Source: Omphiscola glabra (Eukaryota > Mollusca > Gastropoda > Lymnaeidae). From it: DNA of 64,000 nucleotides. Shown one piece after another: positions 33,390 to 45,704 of the stretch. Position numbers and translations under genes: made by a program. Every line of letters starts with the position of its first letter. Position 1 is the first letter of the stretch. The DNA lies in assembly GCA_964017045.1 (NCBI GenBank), contig OZ024808.1, positions 8,007,284 to 8,071,283 on the forward strand, given 5' to 3'. Under the pieces are notes generated by a model that saw only the letters and a program-made list of their open reading frames with translations, was not told the origin of the DNA and did no database searches.

Positions 33390-36300
33390 AATGTAGTTCT
33401 ATCTGATCAGTTATAACATGGCTAAGCATGTGTTATCAGTGTAGTTCTATCTGCTCAGTTATAACATGGCTAAGCATGGATTATCAATGTAGTTCTATCT
33501 GATCAGTTATAACATGGCTAAGCGTGTGTTATCAATGTAGTTCTATCTGATCAGTTATAACATGGCTAAGCTTGTGTTATCAATGTAGTTCTATCTGATC
33601 AGTTATAACAGTGCTAAGCATGTGTTATCAATGTAGTTTTACCTGATCAGTTATAACATGGCTAAGTGTGTGTTATCAATGTAGTTCTATCTGATCAGTT
33701 ATAACATGGCTAAGCGTGTGTTATCAATGTAGTTCTATCTGATCAGTTATAACATGGCTAAGCGTGTGTTATCAATGTAGTTCTATCTGATCAGTTATAA
33801 CATGGCTAAGTGTGTGTTATCAATGTAGTTCTATCTGATCAGTTATAACATGGCTAAGTGTGTGTTATCAATGTAGTTCTATCTGATCAGTTATAACATG
33901 GCTAAGCGTGTGTTATCAATGTAGTTTTATCTGATCAGTTATAAGTTATAATATGGCTATGTATGTGTTATCAATGTAGTTCTATCTGATCAGTTATAAC
34001 ATGGCTAAGTGTGTGTTATCAATGTAGTTCTATCTGATCAGTTATAACCTGGCTAAGTGTGTGTTATCAATATAGTTCTATCTGATCAGTTATACCATGG
34101 CTAAGCATGTGTTATCAATATAGTTCTATCTGATCAGTTATAAACTGGCTAAGCATAAGTTATCAATGTAGTTCTAGCTGATCAGTTATAACATGGCTAA
34201 GTGTGTGTTATCAATGTAGTTCTATCTGATCAGTTATACCATGGCTAAGTGTGTGTTATCAATGTAGTTCTATCTGATCAGTTATACCATGGCTAAGCAT
34301 GTGTTATCAATATAGTTCTATCTGATCAGTTATAAACTGGCTAAGCATAAGTTATCAATGTAGTTCTATCTGATCAGTTATAACATGGCTAAGTGTGTGT
34401 TATCAATGTAGTTCTATCTGATCAGTTATAACATGGCTAAGCGTGTGTTATCAATGTAGTTCTATCTGATCAGTTATAACATGGCTAAGCGTGAGTTATC
34501 AATGTAGTTCTATCTGATCAGTTATAACATGGCTAAGCGTGTGTTATCAATGTAGTTCTATATGATCAGTTATAACATGGATAAGTGTGTGTTATCAATG
34601 TAGTTCTATCTGATCAGTTATAAACTGGCTAAGCGTGTGTTATCAATGTAGTTCTATCTGATCAGTTATAACATGGCTAAGCGTGAGTTATCAATGTAGT
34701 TCTATCTGATCAGTTATAACATGGCTAAGCATGTGTTATCAATGTAGTTCTATCTGATTAGTTATACCATGGCTAAGCTTGTGTTATCAATGTAGTTCTA
34801 TCTGATCAGTTATACCATGGCTAAGCATGTGTTATCAACATAGTTCTATCTGATCAGTTATAAACTGGCTAAGCGTGTGTTATCAATGTAGTTCTATCTG
34901 ATCAGTTATAACATGGCTAAGTGTGTGTTATCAGTGTAGTTCTATCTGATCAGTTATAACATGGCTAAGCGTGTGTTATCAATGTAGTTCTATCTGATCA
35001 GTTATAACATGGCTAAGCATGTGTTATCAATGTAGTTCTATCTGATCAGTTATAACATGGCTAAGCATGTGTTATCAGTGTAGTTCTATCTGATCAGTTA
35101 TAACATGGCTAAGCATGTGTTATCAATGTAGTTCTATCTGATCAGCTATAACATGGCTAAGTGTGTGTTATCAATGTAGTTATATCTGATCAGTTATAAC
35201 ATGGCTAAGTGTGTGTTATCAATGTAGTTCTATCTGATCAGTTATAACATGGCTAAGCGTGTGTTATCAATGTAGTTCTATCTGATCAGTTATAACATGG
35301 CTAAGCGTGTGTTATCAATGTAGTTCTATCTGATCAGTTATAACATGGCTAAGTGTGTGTTATCAATGTAGTTCTATCTGATCAGTTATACCATGGCTAA
35401 GCATGTGTTATCAATGTAGTTCTATCTGATCAGTTATAACATGGCTAAGCGTGTGTTATCAATGTAGTTCTATCTGATCAGTTATAACATGGCTAAGTGT
35501 GTGTTATCAATGTAGTTCTATCTGATCAGTTATAACATGGCTAAGCGTGTGTTATCAATGTAGTTCTATCTGATCAGTTATAACATGGCTAAGTGTGTGT
35601 TATCAATGTAGTTCTATCTGATCAGTTATACCATGGCTAAGCGTGTGTTATCAATGTAGTTCTATCTGATCAGTTATACCATGGCTAAGCATGTGTTATC
35701 AATGTAGTTCTATCTGATCAGTTATAACATGGCTAAGTGTGTGTTATCAATGTAGTTCTATCTGATCAGTAATAACACGGCTAAGCGTGTGTTATCAATG
35801 TAGTTCTATCTGATCAGTTATAACATGGCTAAGCGTGTGTTATCAATGTAGTTCTATCTGATCAGTTATAACATGGCTAAGTGTGTGTTATCAATGTAGT
35901 TGTATCTGATCAGTTATAAGTTATAACATGGCTAAGTATGTGTTATCAATGTAGTTCTATCTGATCAGTTATAACATGGCTAAGCGTGTGTTATCAATGT
36001 AGTTTTATCTGATCAGTTATAAGTTATAACATGGCTATGTATGTGTTATCAATGTAGTTCTATCTGATCAGTTATAACATGGCTAAGTGTGTGTTATCAA
36101 TGTAGTTCTATCTGATCAGTTATAACATGGCTAAGTGTGTGTTATCAATGTAGTTCTATATGATCAGTTATAACATGGATAAGTGTGTGTTATCAATGTA
36201 GTTCTATCTGATCAGTTATAAACTGGCTAAGCATGTGTTATCAATGTAGTTCTATCTGATCAGTTATAACATGGCTAAGCGTGAGTTATCAATGTAGTTC

Positions 36301-37732
36301 TATCTGATCAGTTATAAACTGGCTAAGCATGTGTTATCAATGTAGTTCTATCTGATTAGTTATAACATGGCTAAGCTTGTGTTATCAATGTAGTTCTATC
36401 TGATCAGTTATACCATGGCTAAGCATGTGTTATCAATATAGTTCTATCTGATCAGTTATAAACTGGCTAAGCGTGTGTTATCAATGTAGTTCTATCTGAT
36501 CAGTTATAACATGGCTAAGTGTGTGTTATCAGTGTAGTTCTATCTGATCAGTTATAACATGGCTAAGCGTGTGTTATCAATGTAGTTCTATCTGATCAGT
36601 TATAACATGGCTGAGCACGTGTTATCAATGTAGTTCTATCTGATCAGCTATAACATGGCTAAGTGTGTGTTATCAATGTAGTTCTATCTGATCAGTTATA
36701 ACATGGCTAAGTGTGTGTTATCAATGTAGTTCTATCTGATCAGTTATAATATGGCTAAGTGTGTGTTATCAATGTAGTTCTATCTGATCAGTTATTACAT
36801 GGCTAAGTGTGTGTTATCAATGTAGTTCTATCTGATCAGTTATAAACTGGCTAAGCGTGTGTTATCAATGTAGTTCCATCTGATCAGTTATACCATGGCT
36901 AAGTGTGTGTTATCAATGTAGTTCTATCTGATCAGTTATAAACTGGCTAAGTGTGTGTTATCAATGTAGTTCTATCTGATCAGTTATAATCTGGCTAAGC
37001 GTGTGTTATCAATGTAGTTCTATCTGATCAGTTATAAACTGGCTAAGTGTGTGTTATCAATGTAGTTCTATCTGATCAGTTATAATCTGGCTAAGCGTGT
37101 GTTATCAATGTAGTTCTATATGATCAGTTATAACATGGATAAGTGTGTGTTATCAATGTAGTTCTATCTGATCAGTTATAACATGGCTAAGCGTGTGTTA
37201 TCAATGTAGTTCTATCTGATCAGTTATAACATGGCTAAGCATGTGTTATCAATGTAGTTTTATCTGATCAGTTATAAACTGGCTAAGCGTGTGTTTTCAA
37301 TGTAGTTCTATCTGATCAGTTATAACATGGCTAAGCATGTGTTATCAATGTAGTTCTATCTGATCAGCTATAACATGGCTAAGTGTGTGTTATCAATATA
37401 GTTCTATCTGATCAGTTATAACATGGCTAAGCGTGTGTTATCAATATAGTTCTATCTGATCAGTTATAACATGGCTAAGTGTGTGTTATCAATGTAGTTC
37501 TATCTGATCAGTTATAACATGGCTAAGTGTGTGTTATCAATGTAGTTCTATCTGATCGGTTATAAACTGGCTAAGCGTGTGTTATCAATGTAGTTCTATC
37601 TGATCAGTTATACCATGGCTAAGCGTGTGTTATCAATGTAGTTCTATCTGATCATCTATAACATGGCTAAGCATGTGTTATCAATGTAGTTCTATCTGAT
37701 CAGCTATAACATGGCTAAGCGTGTGTTATTTA
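33390..37732. repeat. 48-bp satellite array, about 90 copies, with higher-order structure
   Basis: The unit is ATGTAGTTCTATCTGATCAG then TTATAACATGGCTAAGCGTG and TGTTATCA. CTGATCAG, an 8-base palindrome, is present in nearly every copy. Main variants are GCGTG/GTGTG/GCATG and AACATGG/AAACTGG/ACCATGG. A block from about 34553 recurs at about 36153 with the same variant order, including rare TATATGATCAG, ATGGATAAG, CGTGAGTTATC and CTGATTAG changes. The shift is 1,598 bases, equal to 33 units plus two 7-base GTTATAA insertions. Stop codons occur in all frames, so there is no coding potential. Confidence 0.96.
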
Positions 37733-39775
37733 AAGCCTGACCCCCCGGGGGGAAAACAATTAACGAGGCGAGCTATTCAGAAATCGATTTCCCTAAAAAA
37801 ATGTGCATGCTGACACGGAGGAAAGGGGAGGGGTAAAAATTTAGAAGGCGAAGATCGCACAAATTAAGTAAAATAAATGTCATTTAATATCTATTCTTAT
37901 TAGTTTTTTTTTTTTTGCGAACTCACGTTAAATGGTGTAAAAAAAATATATTGGGGTGGGGGTTAAGTTATAATGCATTCCTACACTTAAGTATGGGTGA
38001 CGAATTAACCTGTGAAGACATTCCCCTATAGGCGTTACCTTTTAGCGTGGGCGTCCATTTAAGTCATGGAGTGCATTTTTTTTTAAATATTTAGAAGTGT
38101 GTCTTAGCCAACGAACGCTACATCATCTCAATCTTTGGCAAAACGTTTAAATAATAAATACTAAACAGGTTGTTAGACCACGCCCACAGTTCACGACACG
38201 CCTCAGTTTGTTACCGTTCAGGTCCTAGCGACGTTTCGTTTTGCCATCCGGTAGAGTATCGGAGTTAAGTATCGGAAGTTGAGATGAGATCTAGTATCAA
38301 ATGTCTAGTATTGGAGATAAAACTTTGTAAGTCAGAGGTGCAGTCGTAACAATGTTACTGACATGAAACTATTTAGTAACAATCAAGTAAACGCGAAAGG
38401 AAAGAACAACAAAAAAAAGTGTGTGGGGGGAGGGGTCTAGTAATTATTATAAGTTTTATGTCTTGTGGTCAGTTTCAAAAGAACAATTTACCGGAGTCGA
38501 GTATAGCAATAATCGGACATGGTATTTTTCAAGGAAAGACATCTCCGCATGGCCCCAGAAACCAACTTGATCTTAAGTTTATGCGCATTTTATTCAGATC
38601 TCCTCCTTAAATAGAAGCCTTCCCCCTCCCCTATTCTCCCCCAACCCCATCGACAGTAAGAAATGACGAAATAATAAATTTGATGGCGCAGATAAAGAGC
38701 AGTAATTAAATCCCCCCTCGCTATCGCCTCGGTGAAAGGCAATCAATGCCGACATTAAGGAGTTTGATAGTTGCTGACGTTCGTTATGACAATTAGACCG
38801 CCGTAATTGTCGATATCGCAAAGTTCGGTATCGATTACCCGGGAAAAGGGGGGGGGGAGTATTATTATATCGATTACTCACACAACGTATTATTTAAATA
38901 GCCTCCGCGACCCTGGGATTAGAAGCCTTGATGTAAGCCGGCTTGTGAAAACTCACAATTAGGATAGTCGATCTCGTCCACACGTACATGTGACCTGTGT
39001 ACATCAGGCAAAAAAAGGATGGGGGGGGGCGGAGTAGCTTTGGGGATTAATGTGTACAGTTTAGAGAGATGGAAAGGATGACATCTGTGTGTACACTTTA
39101 CAAAAGGATAGCGAGCCAAAGATAATGTGCAAAGTAAAAATGACGTGGAAAGAGAGTGGTGTGCAGGAATTGTGTGCGCAGAAATAGTATGCGAAGATGA
39201 TGCTAAAAGATGGTGCCAAGATTGTGTGGGCGAAAATGGTGCGCAAGGGAGTTGTGCAAAGACTCGTGAAAAAAATGTGTTTAGAATAATAGAATGTCCA
39301 TCGATATTAAGTGAATGCCTTCTTTAAGCAGACAACAGTTAAAGTGACGCCTAGTTTTTTCATGGGGGCAAAGGCCGTGTTTTATTGAAACATCGTGAGT
39401 AGAGAGTAGGGTGATCCCTGTATTCCTCACGATTTTTAGTCAAGAAAGGACTTCCCTGGAAATTTGCCTATCCCGGGAAATCCCGGGTTAACCCTTTTTA
39501 GAATTGAATTTTTGTGATTTTATTACAAAATTACAGCTGGTTACAAATGTAAAATCTAGTTAACTACGATAATTTACTATGCTCAGGCGAACTATTACTC
39601 AGGTTCTCAAGCGTTTTCAAATGAAGACCCTATTCACATAGAAGCAAAGTGACCGTTGCCACGAAATATATTTGAAATTTAAAAAAAAAGTTCGAACAAT
39701 CGAGTTCGCTTCAAAGTTGCTCCAAATGTTTGTATGAACGCACTACATTGTGCGCGGTTTCTTTTGTTTCAAAAT
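37733..39775. other. Unique non-coding stretch between the 48-bp array and D3
   Basis: It opens with the palindrome CCCCCCGGGGGG at about 37741. At 39130-39330 a degenerate repeat of GTGTGCGCAGAAATAGT-like words is visible, and near 39470 TCCCGGGAAATCCCGGG forms an imperfect palindrome. I recognise no gene. The antisense frame at 38594-38881 has no supporting motif. Confidence 0.4.
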
Positions 39776-40032
39776 AAATGACATCCGAATAGCATTAGTC
39801 AAAATGGACCCGGACACGCAGCGCCGCCATTCGCACCCGGGTCCCATTAGACTCAATGCTATTCGGATGTCATTTGTGGTAGTTTATTTTAGTTAAACTG
39901 AAGAAGTAATTTTACAAACGTACAGTCCATTCAATTGTCTTTCATTTGATACCTCATTCTGTCTTGCAAACAATAATATTTTAAATAGTTTTTTAATCGC
40001 AACCTCTCATTTCTAGTTCTAGGGTACGAATA
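39776..40032 (+). repeat. Dispersed repeat D3, copy 2, with 21-bp inverted arms
   Basis: AAATGACATCCGAATAGCAT (39776) pairs with the complementary arm at 39855-39875. The 58-base interior has CGCCGCCATTCGCACCCGGG, the reverse complement of the matching segment in copy 1. The right flank from 39855 to about 40032 is collinear with 16404-16590. Confidence 0.75.
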
Positions 40033-40077
40033 GGTAAGAATGCAAGATAATAATGGAAGGAATAGAAGTAAAATGCA

Positions 40078-40510
40078 CTAGCTATATAGCCCGCTAAACA
40101 ACGGCGGTCACAAAGTGTGAACTTCCCATCTACTATAGTTACTGGACAAAACATGCCTTCAAGTAACGCACATTATAAGATTCCCATTTAGTGCTACCCC
40201 CTCCCGCTTCCAGTACGCCACTGCCCCTGAACGACATTAATATTCTAATGTCCCACACCCTCCATACCGCATATTCATTAAACCAACTTTTCCCGTAAAA
40301 CAAAAGATAATATTACGCACCAGGTGCGCCTGCGGCATTTTTAAGAATCTCATTTAGCGCGGTTATCGGGGAAATTTATTTATTGAAATCAGCTCCATCT
40401 GGTAGCGTTAGTGACTTTGTTACATGAGCGCCATCTGGTAGCGTTAGTGACTTTGTTAAATGAGCGCCATCTGGTAGCGTTAGTGACTTTGTTATATAGA
40501 AAATTATTTT
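40078..40510 (+). repeat. Dispersed repeat D1, long copy with 36-bp triplication
   Basis: Blocks in order are GCCCGC, GGCGGTCACAAAGTGTGAAC, CCCATCTACTATAGTTAC, AGTAACGCACATTATAAGA, TATTACGCACCAGGTGCGCC and AATCTCATTTAGCGCGGTTA. The 3' block GCGCCATCTGGTAGCGTTAG is present three times at 36-base spacing, whereas the copy at 13870 has it once. Confidence 0.8.
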
Positions 40511-41227
40511 GTGTGATACGAGTTGAGTTGCAATTTCAATAACGGTGGGTTAGTCATAGGATGTTAATGTTTGTTTTTCAAACGGGTGGGGGTGACGATA
40601 CGGGGTGTGGGAAATGCATCGATTGTGACCTTCATCCATCGGCGCCCCGACCGGGCAAATTAATGCGTCGTATTCATCAGCTTAAAACTTCTTGGCATGA
40701 CGTCACGTTCATCTTTCAGAAGGTGCTGCACCTGCAGGGCCAATACGTCATTTTCCTGGAAACACTCTCGCTAATGACAAATATGGGGGGAGGGTGAGGC
40801 TGATGAGAGCAGAGTCTGCAGACGTGGAGGGGCTTGTGGAGAAAAAAAAGTTGAGGTGCGGGGGAGAGGGGTCTACAGAAAGGGGAGGTTCTCCTGGTCG
40901 TTATTGTTGTCATCAATACCATTTAGTGCCGGCCAGGTCAGTTCGCGGAGGGGGGGGGGGGGGGTTCTGCCGGCGAGGGTCATGAATGTTTGAGTGTTGC
41001 TCGTGATGTGCCTTCCCCCCCCCCCCGCCCCTCCACTCCACACGATGATTAAAGAGCGGCGACCTATTGTTGTGGCACGTGACATAGACTCGTTAACTCG
41101 CCGTACAAATGACGAGGGCTTCTCAACTTCACAGCAAAAACAAAAACACAAAAAACAAAAAAAGCCGCAGAGCAAATGATCTCGTGAGAGCGATGTGTTT
41201 CAACCAGGAGAACGTCACAGTCTGGAC
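40511..41227. other. Non-coding stretch, no gene seen
   Basis: G-rich runs near 40951-40963 and a C run near 41017. Open frames on both strands are short and low in complexity. No recognised feature is present before the hAT element. Confidence 0.4.
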
Positions 41228-41433
41228 CAGTGGTTCTCAACCTTCCTAATACAGCGACTCTTTAATACAGTTACTTATGTTGTGGCGACCCCCCCCCCCC
41301 CCCAACAACAAAACTGTTTTCGTTGTTAATACATAACTGTACAGTATAAGTGTTTTCCGATGGTCTTAGGCGACCCCTGGGAAAGGGTCGTTCGACTCCA
41401 AAGGGGTCGCGACCCAGAGGTTGAGAACCGCTG
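41228..41433. mobile_element. SPIN-like hAT non-autonomous element
   Basis: The 206-bp element starts CAGTGGTTCTCAACCTTCCT and the opposite strand starts CAGCGGTTCTCAACCT. Flanks GTCTGGAC (41220-41227) and GTGTGGAC (41434-41441) form an 8-bp duplication with one mismatch. Internal words TTTAATACAGTTACTTATGT, GATGGTCTTAGGCGACCCCT and AAAGGGTCGTTCGACTCCAA match, as I remember it, the SPIN (SPACE INVADERS) hAT family spread horizontally among tetrapods and some invertebrates. The centre is deleted, as in SPIN MITEs, and a C run replaces part of the left arm. No transposase is present. Confidence 0.88.
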
Positions 41434-41589
41434 GTGTGGACAGTGGCTGTATCTTGCTACATAGGCAGTCCTTGAAAGTTTGTCTTTAAAAACGTACGCG
41501 AGACACGAAGGGTCAGGCCTTCCCTTTCTTGGGCATCGATTGTATAATACGATACCTCGTGCTGAGTCTTTGACGCATAGAGGTTTTGT

Positions 41590-41915
41590 GTTGAAGAAGT
41601 ACCATCAGGTTGTTTTTAGTTTTGTGTTGAAAAGTGCCATCAGGTTGTTTTTAGTTTTGTGTTGAAAAGTACCATCAGGTTGTTTTTAGCTTTGTGTTGA
41701 AAAGTACCATCAGGTTGTTTTTAGTTTTGTGTTGAAAAGTACCATCAGGTTGTTTTTAACTTTGTGTTGAAAAGTACCATCAGGTTTTTTTTAGTTTTGT
41801 GTTGAAAAGTGCCATCAGGTTGTTTTTTAGTTTTGTGTTGAAGAAGTACCATCAGGTTGTTTTTTGTTTTGTGTTGAAAAGTACCATCAGGTTGTTTTTT
41901 AGTTTTGTGTTGAAT
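41590..41915. repeat. 35-bp tandem repeat, about 9 copies
   Basis: The unit is GTTTTGTGTTGAAAAGTACC then ATCAGGTTGTTTTTA. Small T-run length changes shift the frame. Confidence 0.9.
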
Positions 41916-42089
41916 CATATAAAATAGGCCACTTGTGCATTTGCTGTTGAGTGTTTGAATGTCTCCCACGAGCTGGTTTCGAATAGTTTTAAAGGAAGAG
42001 GTCACGAGAATCTCATTAAAAGCATTGAACAGTATGATCTTATCAATTATTCTGTTTTTACACATCTAAACATCGGTTTAATCTCTGGG

Positions 42090-42375
42090 ACTATATGTCT
42101 GTATGTCTGTCTGTGTGTCTGTCTCTGTATGTGTTTCTGTCTATGTATGTGTGTCTGTCTGTGTGTCTATGCATGTGTGTCTGTCTCTGCATGTGTTTCT
42201 GTATCTGTATGTGTGTCTGTCTGTGTGTCTCTGTATGTGTGTATGTCTCTGTGTCTGTCTCTGTATGTGTTTCTGTCTCTGTATGTGTGTCTGTGTGCGT
42301 GTCTCTGTGTCTGTCTCTGTGTATGTCAGTCCCTGTGTGTGTCTGTGTGTGTCTGTGTCTTTGTATATGTGTGTG
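42090..42375. repeat. TGTC/TGTG/TATG low-complexity repeat
   Basis: Words TGTCTGTCTCTGTATGTG recur in irregular order over nearly 300 bases. The Cys/Val/Ser open frames in three frames are artefacts. Confidence 0.88.
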
Positions 42376-42444
42376 TTTCTTTTACGGCTATTTTATTTAA
42401 TGAACTTAGCTTTGAATCCCCCGACCAGGAAATTAAACTATTGT

Positions 42445-42705
42445 ATCATAGCAACCATCATAGCAATCACCATAGCAACCATCATAGCAACCATCATAGC
42501 AATCACCATAGCAACCACCATAGCAACCACCATAGCAACCATCATAGCAACCACCATAGCAACCATCATAGCAACCACCATAGCAACCACCATACCAGCC
42601 ATCATAGCAACCACCATAGCAACCACCATAGCAACCACCATAGCAGCCACCATAGAAACCACCATAGCAGCCACCATAGCAACCACCATACCAGCCACCA
42701 TCCTA
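42445..42705. repeat. 12-bp tandem repeat CATAGCAACCAC
   Basis: About 22 copies with alternation of ACCAC and ACCAT, a 12-base unit that leaves His/Asn/Ser frames open on one strand and Met/Val/Ala on the other. Confidence 0.93.
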
Positions 42706-42711
42706 ATAAAA

Positions 42712-42800
42712 CAAATATACAATAATATCACCTTCCACCTACTCCCAGTGGGGTTTAAAACAAAAATACAATAATATCACCTTCCACCTACTCCCAGGAT
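42712..42800. repeat. Direct duplication, about 46 bp, two copies
   Basis: CAATAATATCACCTTCCACC followed by TACTCCCAG occurs at about 42720 and 42768. Confidence 0.85.
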
Positions 42801-42929
42801 TACGTTACCTGGGTATAACTGGCAGGTAATTTGCTAAGTAATGGGAGCCAACTGTATGCCAATTTAGGAGATTGGGAGATGACATAACTCGCGACGAGAA
42901 CGATTACGTATTGGGTATTGAATGGTGAG

Positions 42930-43715
42930 AAAATACACACAGTCTTCAAACACAGTCTCTTTTGTGAGCTTGCAACTCAAGACTTTTATGAAAATATACA
43001 CAGTTTTTAAACACAGTCTCTTGTGTGAGCCTGCAACTCAAGACTTTTAAGAAAATACACAGCGTCTTTAAACACAGTCACTTGTGTGAGCTTGCAACTC
43101 AAGACTTTTAAGAAAACACACACAGTCTTTAAACACAGTCTCTTGTGTGAGCTTGCAACTCAAGACTTTTAAGAAAACACACACAGTCTTTAAACACAGT
43201 CTCTTGTGTGAGCTTGCAACTCAAGACTTTTATGAAAATACACAGTTTTTAAACAGTCTCTTGTGTGAGCCTGCAACTCAAGACTTTTAAGAAAATACAC
43301 AGCGTCTTTAAAAACAGTCACTTGTGTGAGCTTGCAACTCAAGACTTTTATGAAAATACACACAGTCTTTAAACACAGTCACTTGTGTGAGCCTGCAACT
43401 CAAGACTTTTAAGAAAATACACAGCGTCTTTAAACACAGTCACTTGTGTGAGCTTGCAACTCAAGACTTTTATGAAAACACACACAGTCTTTAAACACAG
43501 TCACTTGTGTGAGCCTGCAACTCAAGACTTTTAAGAAAATACACAGCGTCTTTAAAAACAGTCACTTGTGTGAGCTTGCAACTCAAGACTTTTAAGAAAA
43601 TACACAGTCTTTAAACACAGTCACTTGTGTGAGCCTGCAACTCAAGACTTTTAAGAAAATACAGTCTTTAAACACAGTCATTTGTGTGAGCCTGCAACTC
43701 AAGACTTTTATGGCA
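42930..43715. repeat. 60-61-bp tandem repeat, about 13 copies
   Basis: The unit includes AAGAAAATACACAGCGTCTT, TAAACACAGTCACTTGTGTG and AGCTTGCAACTCAAGACTTT. Subtypes alternate (AGCTTGC/AGCCTGC), suggesting partial dimer structure. Several copies have 2-4 base deletions in the ACACACAG part. Confidence 0.93.
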
Positions 43716-43989
43716 TTCAAATAATACCAAGGGGAAAATTAGGTTGGTTTTTACTGTAATCTTGACCTTCAACAAGAATGTGACAATCAAGTTTAAACCA
43801 ATAAATTGATATTACTTTTGTTCCATGTCGACACTAACTAATCGACATTTATTCATTACGACCGTCTATATTTTTCTTTCCCGAGTCGTTTCCTTTCCCT
43901 CTTCATATCCTTCCTTGATCTTTCTTTCCCTCGCCACATACATCATTCTCTTCGCCGCATCCATCCTAACCACATTCATTCAGTCTTAC

Positions 43990-44410
43990 ATATCCTTTAC
44001 CACCTTAACTTACTTTTCACTCTCTATCCCTCACCTCCTTAACTTACCTTTCTTTCTCTATCCCTCACCACCTTAACTTACCTTTCACTCTCTTCCTCTA
44101 TCCCTCACCACCTTAAATTACCTTTCACTCTCTTCCTCTATCCCTCACCACCTTAACCTACCTTTCACTCTCTACCTCTATCTCCCACCTCCTTAACTTA
44201 CTTTTTAATCTCTATCCCTCACCACCTTAACTTACCTTTCACTCTCTTCCTCTATCTCTCACCTCCTTAACTTACCTTTCACTCTCTACTTTTATCTCTC
44301 ACCACCTTTAACTTACCTTTCACTCTCTACCACTATCCCTCACCACCTTAAATTACCTTTCACTCTCTATCTCTATCCCTCGCCACCTTAACTTACCTTT
44401 CGCTTCCCCA
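43990..44410. repeat. Pyrimidine-rich tandem repeat, about 40 bp
   Basis: The unit is CACCACCTTAACTTACCTTT then CACTCTCTACCTCTATCCCT. There are about 10 copies, with shortened units at the left. Confidence 0.9.
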
Positions 44411-45250
44411 CCCTCACCCTCCCTGCCTCTCGCACCCAGGCTCCCGCTGTGGCCAAAGCCACCGTTTCTGTGACACCTTTGTTTCCGTGCACAAGCCACA
44501 AGCCACCGTGAACACGAGAGGCCGATGTTGTAAGAAATCATTGATTTTTCTCATCTTTAACACGGAAAACTTCACTCCGTATTTTAGAGGTTCTCAAAAT
44601 CGTTTAAAACGCTGAAACACTTGCACCGATAATCTAAACGGGCCTCTGGAATCGGAATTTTTTTTGTCCCTAAGTAAATTCAAAGTCAAAGATTCGTCTT
44701 CGGATAACATCGTAACATAAAAATATAGTTTTTTGTTATTATTTTTTTAATGCTTTATTTTGACACGCTATACCCTACTTGTGACGTCATTCGACCATTC
44801 GCCATTCAAAAAGAAAAGGCCCTTGGTAAGGCCATTGACCTTTTATTATTATTATTGAACTCACGCGTGAGGCTCCATGTGTGATAGCAATAGCCAAAGG
44901 GTCCACCCATCTAAAATTAAAGAACCACTGAAATAATTTGATGAAGATCTTCTTTTTGAACCGCAAGGACAATGTTGTCTGTGTTCCCTGGTCTTTTCAC
45001 TTTTTTTTCATTGGGAGAATTAGGGAGAGTGAGTGGGGGGGGGAGTGTGTGGGGGGGAAGGGGGCGATGTGTGGGAAGGGGGCGTGGGGAGACTTTTGTT
45101 TATAAGCTTCATTATGTGTTTCCACACGAGTTCTCGTTGTTAGGCCCGGGTGTCTTCAATAACGACGATGACACACCGGAAGAGTATATAGAGACCAAGA
45201 AGATGGACTACCACTGAGCCCTCGATATCATTACAACTGAATCGAAACTG
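44411..45250. other. Non-coding stretch, no gene seen
   Basis: Unique sequence; a G-rich patch with GGGGGGGGAG-like runs lies at 45035-45090. No element recognised. Confidence 0.4.
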
Positions 45251-45254
45251 ATCA

Positions 45255-45630
45255 TGTGACATTGTGACCGTGTTACCATGTGACCCTGTGACTGTGTGAC
45301 CGTGTTACCGTGTGACCGTGTTACCACGTGACCCTGTGACCGTGTTACAGTGTGACCATGTGACCCTGTGACCGTGTGACCATGTGACCCTGTGACCGTG
45401 TTACCATGTGACCCTGTGATCATGTGACCCTGTGACCGTGTGACCTGTGACCGTGTGACCATGTGACCCTGTGACCGTGTTACCATGTGACCCTGTGACC
45501 GTGTTACTGTGTGACCGTGTGACCGTGTGACCATGTGACCGTGTGACCATGTGACCGTGTGACTATGTAACCATGTTACCGTGAGACCATGTGACCCAGT
45601 GACCGCGTGACCATATGATCGTGTGACCCA
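45255..45630. repeat. 8-bp tandem repeat GTGACCNT
   Basis: Octamers GTGACCGT, GTGACCAT, GTGACCCT and GTTACCAT recur in mixed order about 45 times. Composite 24-32 base phrases are visible. Confidence 0.9.
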
Positions 45631-45704
45631 AGTTTAGGAAACATATTAACAATATCCGACTCCGAAACGGAGAACATTTCAAACGACCTCTAGCTTTAAA
45701 GACA

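Noticed and set aside
33390..37732. CRISPR array (regular direct repeats)
   Set aside because: Units are contiguous with no unique spacers, no cas genes exist, and the genome is eukaryotic. The same applies to the other arrays with 25-60-bp units.
42090..42774. Cys/Val/Ser and Ile/Ala/Thr frames suggesting a transmembrane protein
   Set aside because: They arise from TGTC/TGTG and CATAGCAACCAC simple repeats in all frames.
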